Assembly: GCA_024103175.1 (NCBI GenBank)
Contig: JAGFJE010000549.1
Location: 1 to 60,242, forward strand
Direction of reading: 5' to 3'
DNA length: 60,242 nt
Origin: Phaeodactylibacter sp.
Lineage (GTDB): Bacteria > Bacteroidota > Bacteroidia > Chitinophagales > Saprospiraceae
Shown: in pieces, positions 26,672 through 32,871 of the stretch
How positions within the stretch are numbered: position 1 is the stretch's first letter
Layout: each line of letters begins with the position of its first letter
Program-made: the position numbers and the translations under genes
Notes under the pieces: model-generated
The model's database searches: none
What the model was told of the DNA's origin: nothing
The model's input: the letters and a program-made list of their open reading frames with translations, nothing else

Positions 26672-27193
26672 ATGCCCGATCGCACCCCTCCCTTCCTCAT
26701 CATCGTCACGGGTCTGCCCGGCACCGGCAAGACCACCTTTGCCCGCGCCCTGGCAGAGAGGATCGGCGCCCATCACCTCAACACCGACATCATCCGCGAC
26801 GAGTTGGGCCTGCGGGGACAATACGACAAAGCAAGCAAGCAGAAGGTATATCAAAAAATGAGGAATAAAACCTCCGAAGCGCTGAAGGCGGGTAGGACAG
26901 TGATCGTCGATGGCACCTTTTTCCGGAAAGCACTCCGGGAGCCCTACGAAGAACTGGGCGTGAAATTTAATGCGCCGGTGTACCGGCTGGTGATCGAAGC
27001 TCCGGAAGAAACCATCCGGAAAAGGACCGCCCAAAAAAGAGAATACAGCGAGGCCGATTTTGAGGTATACCTCAAAGTCCGCGATGAATGGGAGCCTCTG
27101 GAAAAGCCTCACCTCTCTCTTGTATCTGCCGATCTGGAGGGCATGGTGGAAAAGGCCTTCCTTTACCTCCAAACCCAAAATAAAGCCTTATGA
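26672..27193 (+). CDS. P-loop kinase of the COG0645 type
   Basis: From the ATG at 26672 the product is 173 residues. It opens with the Walker A motif LIIVTGLPGTGKTTFARAL, contains DIIRDELG and VIVDGTFF as the predicted acceptor or base region, and ends with an Arg-rich lid RKRTAQKREYSEADFE. This is the predicted kinase that in many bacteria is fused to the C-terminal side of an aminoglycoside-phosphotransferase-like domain. Here the two are separate genes and the kinase comes first, overlapping the next gene by four bases (ATGA). The substrate is unknown. Confidence 0.82.
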   Translation: MPDRTPPFLIIVTGLPGTGKTTFARALAERIGAHHLNTDIIRDELGLRGQYDKASKQKVYQKMRNKTSEALKAGRTVIVDGTFFRKALREPYEELGVKFNAPVYRLVIEAPEETIRKRTAQKREYSEADFEVYLKVRDEWEPLEKPHLSLVSADLEGMVEKAFLYLQTQNKAL

Positions 27194-28188
27194 CTGATGC
27201 ACAAGTTCAGGATCTGGCCCGGTCCCTTCCGGAGGCGCCTCAACTGGTGGAAACGCACATCTCCTGGGTTATTCTCACCGGAAAGTGGGCCTATAAGCTC
27301 AAAAAACCGGTGCAGTTTGATTTTCTGGACTTTTCCACCCTGGAAAAACGCCGCCATTACTGCCGGGAAGAGGTGAAGCTCAATAACCGGCTGGCTCAGG
27401 GAATGTACCTCGGGGTAGTTCCTGTAATAAAAAAGCCCGAAGGCTTCCAACTGGAAGGCGAAGGTGAAGTGGTGGATTATGCCGTCAAAATGAACCGGCT
27501 GGACAGTAGTCGGCAGATGGATAAGCTTCTGGAAAAAGGAGAAGTAGGCCATTCCCACATGGAAAGGCTGGCGGAGCAACTGGCTGCCTTCCACCTCCGG
27601 GCAGATATTATCGAAGAGCCTCCGGAAGCGGAAGGCCTGAAAAGGGATTTCTCTGGCCTGGAGTCCGTGAAAGGCCACCTGAAAAAACAACTGGGGGAAG
27701 ACGCCGCCCGCGAATTGTCGGAATGCCTTTCTTTTGCCTGCCGGTTGCTCGACAGGATATTTCCCCGCATGGCGGAACGCAGCCGGCAGGGCCTGGCCGT
27801 CGACGGCCACGGCGACCTTCACTCCCGGAACATTTTCCTGCTGCCGGAGCCTGTCATCTTTGACTGCATAGAGTTTAACCCACACTTCCGGCAGGTCGAC
27901 GTGCTGGACGAGCTGGCCTTTCTGTGTATGGACCTCGATTACCACAACGCCCGCCACCTGGAAGAGCCGCTGCTGGAGGCGTACCTGCGCGAAAACCCCT
28001 GTATTTCGGAGGATGTCGACTGGACTATTTTCGCTTATTATAAATGGTATCGCGCTAATGTCAGGCTCAAAGTAAACGCGTTAAAGGCCATGGAGGAGGA
28101 AAGCCCCGAGGCGGAAAACGCAGTGGAAGAGTACTGGCAGCTGTTCACTACCTATTACCATGCATTGTTCGCAGAACAAGGTGGATAA
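27190..28188 (+). CDS. aminoglycoside-phosphotransferase-like kinase (COG2187 type)
   Basis: The 332-residue product has the COG2187 pattern: ETHISWVILTGKWAYKLKKP (the nucleotide lysine region), VVDYAVKMNRLD, the catalytic loop GLAVDGHGDLHSRNIFLL with Asp, His and Asn in the kinase arrangement, and the metal-binding VIFDCIEFNPHFRQVDVLDE. Its ATG overlaps the stop of the P-loop kinase, so the two are translationally coupled, reproducing as a gene pair what other bacteria encode as one fused protein. It phosphorylates an unknown small molecule. Antibiotic resistance is not implied. Confidence 0.82.
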   Translation: MTDAQVQDLARSLPEAPQLVETHISWVILTGKWAYKLKKPVQFDFLDFSTLEKRRHYCREEVKLNNRLAQGMYLGVVPVIKKPEGFQLEGEGEVVDYAVKMNRLDSSRQMDKLLEKGEVGHSHMERLAEQLAAFHLRADIIEEPPEAEGLKRDFSGLESVKGHLKKQLGEDAARELSECLSFACRLLDRIFPRMAERSRQGLAVDGHGDLHSRNIFLLPEPVIFDCIEFNPHFRQVDVLDELAFLCMDLDYHNARHLEEPLLEAYLRENPCISEDVDWTIFAYYKWYRANVRLKVNALKAMEEESPEAENAVEEYWQLFTTYYHALFAEQGG

Positions 28189-28700
28189 TAACCATACCGA
28201 ACCAGGCCGGGCAGGCCGTGCTTCTTTTCTTTTTTGCCTATAGCTCCCCGGATGGCGCCAAAAAGAAAAGGAGCACCATAAATGATGCTCCTGTATTCCC
28301 TAAAATCACCCAATTGAGCTCTTTGCCCGATATAATCGGGGGTTAAGCCTTGTTTGCCTTGTCAGTACTACAAAGAAAAGAGGTTGAACGGGCTTTGCAA
28401 GTGACTTTTGTCATTTCTCCTCCATGATTTTGGTCACCCGGCAAAAGCGGAGGGCTGAAATGCGCTATACCTCCCTTCTGATTTGCGAACATGGCTGAAA
28501 TTTTATAATTTCTGTAGAAGGAAAAAATAATAATTCGCCAAAAGGGGCAAAACATCCATAAATGGCTGTTACTGAGAAAAGTCAGAATTGCCAGTGATTT
28601 TTCTCATTCAGTTTACCGATAAAAAATCGCTGTTTTGATATTGGTAAAGTATCCCGGGATACGCCACTCCTTTCAGGCCAGCTCCTAACAGACAAAAGCC
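28189..28700. other. non-coding gap, structured at its left end
   Basis: This 512-base AT-rich gap separates the phosphotransferase-like gene from the second universal stress protein. No convincing frame is present. The left part has a hairpin that reads as a terminator only on the minus strand (28260..28292). In addition CTTTTCTTTTTTG at about 28224 faces its near-inverse CAAAAAGAAAAG ending at about 28269. Confidence 0.55.
28260..28292 (-). terminator. intrinsic terminator facing left, with no gene assigned
   Basis: On the minus strand AGGAGCA and TGCTCCT form a seven-bp stem around a ten-base loop, followed directly by TTTTCTTTTT. It is a textbook terminator orientation for a minus-strand transcript, but no minus-strand gene is visible to its right. 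It may serve an unannotated small RNA or an antisense transcript, or be a relic. Confidence 0.55.
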
Positions 28701-29555
28701 ATGAGAATGATCAAAAAGATATTGTTCCCGACCGATTTTTCGGTGACAGCGCAAAATGCCTTTCGCCATTGCCTCCTTCTTGCCGACAAATACGATGCGG
28801 ATATAGAGATATTGCACGTGATCTTTCCCGAATATGAGGCGCTGGACCTGCCGGTAATGGCCGCACAGGCCACCAAAGAGAAAGCGGAAGCCGCCCGGTC
28901 GGTAATGAAAACCTTTGTAGAGGCCTCTCTGGCCCAGGTACAGGCGGCACATCAACTGGCCGCCGTCCCTAACATAAAACCGGATATCGAAATTGGCACG
29001 CCGGGTAAGATCATTTGTGATACTGCCCGCAGAAACAATGCCGATCTTATCGTCATGGGGACAAAAGGGGAGCACAATGTGCTGGAGCGCGTTTTCGGCA
29101 GTGTCACCACGGCGGTTATTTCCAATGCCCCCTGTAATGTTTGGGTTGTGCCGGAGGAGGCCCTCTTTGAGAAGATCGACATCATTGCCTACGCTACCGA
29201 CCTCATGGAAGCCGACCCCTACCACATCTGGGAAGTGGGAAAGATACTGGAGCCTTTCAGCCCGATCATCCATTGTGTTCACGTCAATGTCAACGGGTCG
29301 GTAGAAGGCGCCATCGACTTTGCCAGCCTGGGGTCCTTTTTCGAGCATCATGCCCCTTCCCTGCAGATCAATTTCCATCCGCTGTCGGGGAAGTCCGTCA
29401 TTCAGGCATTGGAGGAATTTGTCGACACCTATGACGTTGACCTGCTTGCCATGTATGCTCCCCGGCACAACTGGATCGAAAGGGCCTTTCGCAAAAGCCA
29501 CACCCGGCACATGGCCCTCGAAACTCACGTGCCGCTGTTGATCATCAAGAAATAA
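28701..29555 (+). CDS. universal stress protein
   Basis: The 284-residue UspA-type protein starts MIKKILFPTDFSVTAQNAF. Its first domain has the complete nucleotide-binding ending ADLIVMGTKGEHNVLERVFG-SVT and APCNVWVVPEE. The second half is shorter and more divergent (DVDLLAMYAPRHNWIERAF-KS, then VPLLIIKK). It is the first gene of the four-gene group that continues with the GCS2-CBS, deacetylase and acyl-CoA synthetase/acetyltransferase genes, 24 bases from the next start, so it is likely cotranscribed at least with that gene. Confidence 0.88.
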   Translation: MRMIKKILFPTDFSVTAQNAFRHCLLLADKYDADIEILHVIFPEYEALDLPVMAAQATKEKAEAARSVMKTFVEASLAQVQAAHQLAAVPNIKPDIEIGTPGKIICDTARRNNADLIVMGTKGEHNVLERVFGSVTTAVISNAPCNVWVVPEEALFEKIDIIAYATDLMEADPYHIWEVGKILEPFSPIIHCVHVNVNGSVEGAIDFASLGSFFEHHAPSLQINFHPLSGKSVIQALEEFVDTYDVDLLAMYAPRHNWIERAFRKSHTRHMALETHVPLLIIKK

Positions 29556-29579
29556 CCTAACCAAACCATATTTCATATC

Positions 29580-31442
29580 ATGGGCGAACTCAGCGTAAAA
29601 CCAGCAGCAGAATCCAGGAATAAATTCATCAAGTCGCTGCTCCAGGACATTGAAGCCCTGGACCGCATGCTTCGGGAAGGCCTATTTGAAAAAGGCAAAC
29701 AACGGATCGGCGCCGAACAGGAGATTTTCCTGGTCAACGAGCTGTTCCAGCCGGCCAGTGAAGGGCCGGAGCTGTTGGATAACCTGCCGCCGGCTTTTAC
29801 GACTGAGATCGGCCGATACAACCTGGAGGCCAACCTCGACCCTTTCTTCCTGGACGGCCAGGCCTTCAAAAATACCGAAAAGCAGTTGCGTGAGATGCTG
29901 GGAAAGCTGTCGGAAGAGGCCCGAAACCGCCACGTCTCCCCTATTCTCACCGGAATTTTGCCCACTTTGCGGCATTGCCATCTCGAGCTGAAATACATGA
30001 CGCCCCAGATCCGGTATTCCATCCTGAGCGAAGCCATGCGGCGGCGGCGGGGCAGTGATTTCGAGATCCACATTCAGGGGGCCGACGAGCTCATCGCCCG
30101 GCTCGATTCCGTCATGTTCGAGGCCTGCAATACCAGCTGGCAGATGCACCTGCAGATCCACCCGGAAGTTTTTGCCGAGCGGTACAACTGGGCGCAGTGG
30201 ATTGCCGGCCCGGTACTGGCCGCCTGCGCCAACTCTCCGCTGCTTTTCGGCCGCGAGTTGTGGCATGAGACGCGGATCGCCCTTTTCCAGCAAAGTGTAG
30301 ATACCCGAAGCTCTAATAACCACCTGCGGAACAAGCTGAGCCGGGTGGGGTTTGGGCTGCACTGGCTCACTGGTTCGGTTGCCAACCTCTTCAAGGACAA
30401 CATCAGCCGGTTCCCGTTATTGCTGACCGGGGAGATTAAGGAAAACGCCCTGGAAGTGCTGAACAGCGGCCAGGCGCCTCAGCTCCGGGCCCTGCGCCTG
30501 CACAACGGGACCGTATACAGCTGGAACCGGCCCTGCTATGGTATTAGCGATACCGGCGCCCCCCATCTGCGCATTGAAAACCGATATATCCCTGCCGGCC
30601 CTTCCGTGCAGGACGAGATCGCCAATTTCGCCTTCTGGGTAGGCCTCATGAAAGGCATGCCGGAGCAGTATGGCAACCTTTGCGACAAGCTGCCCTTCCA
30701 GATGGCAAAGGACAACTTCTACCGGGCTGCCCGCTCGAGCCTCAGCTCTGTATTCAACTGGAACGGCCAGCAAATTCCTGCATCTACCCTCATCCTGGAG
30801 AAATTGCTGCCCATAGCCGAAGACGGGCTCCGGGAAGTGGGGGTAGACAGGCTGGAAATTGACCACCACCTGGGTATCATAGAACGCCGGGCCCTGCTGC
30901 GGCAGAACGGCGCCCTCTGGTTGATCCGCAATTTCCGCAAGCTGGCCGACTGCTACGGCAAAGGGGTGGCGGTACAGGAAATTACCTCCGCCATCATAGA
31001 GCGCCAGCGTGCCGATGCGCCCGTGCACGAATGGGAGGATGTGGATTGCAACCGTTACTATGAGGTGGGAAGCGGCAAAGAGACCGTGGGGCGGGCCATG
31101 AAAACCGACCTGTTCACCATTTCTCAGGAAGAACCCCTCGGCCTGGTACAGGCCGTTATGAAATGGAAAAAGATCCGCCACCTGCCCGTCGAGGACGAAG
31201 AAGGCAAACTGGTGGGCCTGATCACGGCCACCAACCTGAAAGAAGCGGGAAACCCCGAGAACCATATTGCCGCCGATATCATGGTGCGCTGCCTGATCAC
31301 CGCCCACGAAGATATGGCCCTGGAAGAGGGCGCCGAACTCATCAAGCGGTACGGCATCGGCAGCCTGCTCGTCGTCAGAAATGAAAAACTCATCGGCATA
31401 CTGACCGATACGGATTTTCGGAGGCTGTACGGCAATTATTAA
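29580..31442 (+). CDS. GCS2-type glutamate-cysteine ligase-like protein fused to a CBS pair
   Basis: Residues about 35-440 match the carboxylate-amine ligase/GCS2 superfamily: QRIGAEQEIFLVNELFQP with the catalytic Glu residues, TEIGRYNLEANLDPFFLDG, and NRYIPAGPSVQDEIANFAFW. Residues about 500-620 are two CBS motifs (PLGLVQAVMKWKKIRHLPV...GLITATNLKEA; GAELIKRYGIGSLLVV...GILTDTDFRRL), which normally sense adenine nucleotides. GCS2 enzymes join glutamate and cysteine or related amines. The fused sensor suggests energy-dependent control. The gene starts 24 bases after a universal stress protein and precedes a deacetylase. The actual ligase substrate is unknown. Confidence 0.82.
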   Translation: MGELSVKPAAESRNKFIKSLLQDIEALDRMLREGLFEKGKQRIGAEQEIFLVNELFQPASEGPELLDNLPPAFTTEIGRYNLEANLDPFFLDGQAFKNTEKQLREMLGKLSEEARNRHVSPILTGILPTLRHCHLELKYMTPQIRYSILSEAMRRRRGSDFEIHIQGADELIARLDSVMFEACNTSWQMHLQIHPEVFAERYNWAQWIAGPVLAACANSPLLFGRELWHETRIALFQQSVDTRSSNNHLRNKLSRVGFGLHWLTGSVANLFKDNISRFPLLLTGEIKENALEVLNSGQAPQLRALRLHNGTVYSWNRPCYGISDTGAPHLRIENRYIPAGPSVQDEIANFAFWVGLMKGMPEQYGNLCDKLPFQMAKDNFYRAARSSLSSVFNWNGQQIPASTLILEKLLPIAEDGLREVGVDRLEIDHHLGIIERRALLRQNGALWLIRNFRKLADCYGKGVAVQEITSAIIERQRADAPVHEWEDVDCNRYYEVGSGKETVGRAMKTDLFTISQEEPLGLVQAVMKWKKIRHLPVEDEEGKLVGLITATNLKEAGNPENHIAADIMVRCLITAHEDMALEEGAELIKRYGIGSLLVVRNEKLIGILTDTDFRRLYGNY

Positions 31443-31501
31443 ACGCAACCAAACACACAAATACCAATAGCGAAACATATCGAAATATTCGAGGACTTCG
31501 C

Positions 31502-31509
31502 TACTTTTG
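31502..31509 (+). promoter_or_regulatory. Bacteroidota -7 element before the deacetylase gene
   Basis: TACTTTTG fits TAnnTTTG and ends 13 bases before the ATG at 31523, so the deacetylase may have its own start of transcription within the group. No -33 TTG at standard spacing was seen. Confidence 0.45.
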
Positions 31510-31522
31510 ACCAACTCAATTA

Positions 31523-32554
31523 ATGAACATGAAAGATGTATCCTCTCCCGCTGAGAGTGAAAAAACAGAACCCGCGCCCTCCTCTGACGTACAGAGGATG
31601 GAACTGATCTACAACCGGATATTCCTGGAACATGATACGGGAATGCACCCCGAGAGCAAAAAACGGCTTCTCATCTTCGACGACGTGCCCGATACGGAAA
31701 TCATCGATGGGCTGCCCTTTATCGAACTGATCCATTCCCAAAGCTATATCGAACAGGTAAAAAGCGCCTGCAAGCTCAGCGGGCACCTGGACGGCGATAC
31801 GGCGACCTCTCCCCGCAGCTTCGAAGCGGCCCGTTACGCCGTCGGGGCAACTGTGATGGCAGCCGATAGCGGCGGCTTTGCTCTGGTGCGCCCCCCGGGC
31901 CACCACGCGCATCCGGGGCGGGCCAGCGGCTTCTGCTTGTTCAATAACGTGGCCATAGCTGCCCGGAAGCTCGCAAACGAAGGGAAACGGGTGGCCATCA
32001 TCGATTTCGACGGCCACCTGGGCGACGGCACTTCGGCTATTTTCTACGATACCGATGAGGTGCTGTACTGGTCGCTTCACCAGTATCCGGCTTACCCGGG
32101 CCATGGTTTTGTCGATGAGATCGGCTCCGGCAAGGGCAAGGGCTACACCGTCAACATCCCCCTGCCCCCCGGCAGTGCCGATGATATTCTCGAAAGCTGC
32201 CTGACGAACTTCCTCCCGGTCGTGGAGCAATTCCGGCCCGATGTGATCGCCGTATCGGCGGGCTTCGACGCTCATCAGTATGACCTGTTGCTGGACCTCA
32301 AGGCATCGGCCAACTTTTTCTATACGGCGGGCAAGGAACTGCGCAGCCGTTTTGACAACATCTTCGCCACGCTGGAAGGCGGATATAATGTCGACGAAAT
32401 GCCCAAGTGCCTGTACAACTTCCTGGCGGGAGTGAATAGGGAGCCCATCCCCTATGAAGAGGAAGCCACCCGGTCTGGAATGAGGGTTCTGGAGACTTTT
32501 GAGATCTACATGAACTCCGTTATGATGCACCTCAAAGATTACTGGAAATTTTGA
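31523..32554 (+). CDS. histone-deacetylase-family (AcuC/HDAC-like) deacylase
   Basis: The 343-residue product is an arginase-fold zinc deacylase. The catalytic His pair lies in VRPPGHHAHPG (His 127, His 128). The zinc ligands are Asp 163 and His 165 in DFDGHLGDGT and Asp 249 in AGFDAHQYD. The usual second His of the DxHHG motif is Leu 166 here; because it is not a zinc ligand, activity is probably kept but may be altered. Bacterial relatives (AcuC) remove acetyl groups from acetyl-CoA synthetase and other proteins or small molecules. The next gene encodes an acyl-CoA synthetase fused to an acetyltransferase, pointing to protein lysine acylation as the likely subject. Confidence 0.87.
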   Translation: MNMKDVSSPAESEKTEPAPSSDVQRMELIYNRIFLEHDTGMHPESKKRLLIFDDVPDTEIIDGLPFIELIHSQSYIEQVKSACKLSGHLDGDTATSPRSFEAARYAVGATVMAADSGGFALVRPPGHHAHPGRASGFCLFNNVAIAARKLANEGKRVAIIDFDGHLGDGTSAIFYDTDEVLYWSLHQYPAYPGHGFVDEIGSGKGKGYTVNIPLPPGSADDILESCLTNFLPVVEQFRPDVIAVSAGFDAHQYDLLLDLKASANFFYTAGKELRSRFDNIFATLEGGYNVDEMPKCLYNFLAGVNREPIPYEEEATRSGMRVLETFEIYMNSVMMHLKDYWKF

Positions 32555-32871
32555 CGATTATTTAGCTGCTTTTTATATCAATTTGGCATTTTATACTGTT
32601 CTATTTCTGAATAAACCAGGATTACGGAAAAGAACTCGAGCGCAAAAGCAAAAAAGCCGTTCATTGAATAGCGAAAAGGTGGAAATAGATGACAAACCGC
32701 ATGGGATTATTGTAAAAAATACACTATCCTTGCTCCCCGTATTTTTCCCTGTTCCCATACAGTTGAAAAATATTTTCACCTCAATAACTTGAGTGAGCGC
32801 TTGTCCAAATAAAACCGGGTGTTACCGACGAACCGAACCATTAACTACTGTATAAAAGTAAGCCAAAAGAC

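Noticed and set aside
25276..26736. Long minus-strand open frame opposite cbpA/cbpM
   Set aside because: Mirror frame of a GC-rich coding region. No start context or family, and the plus-strand genes are clear.
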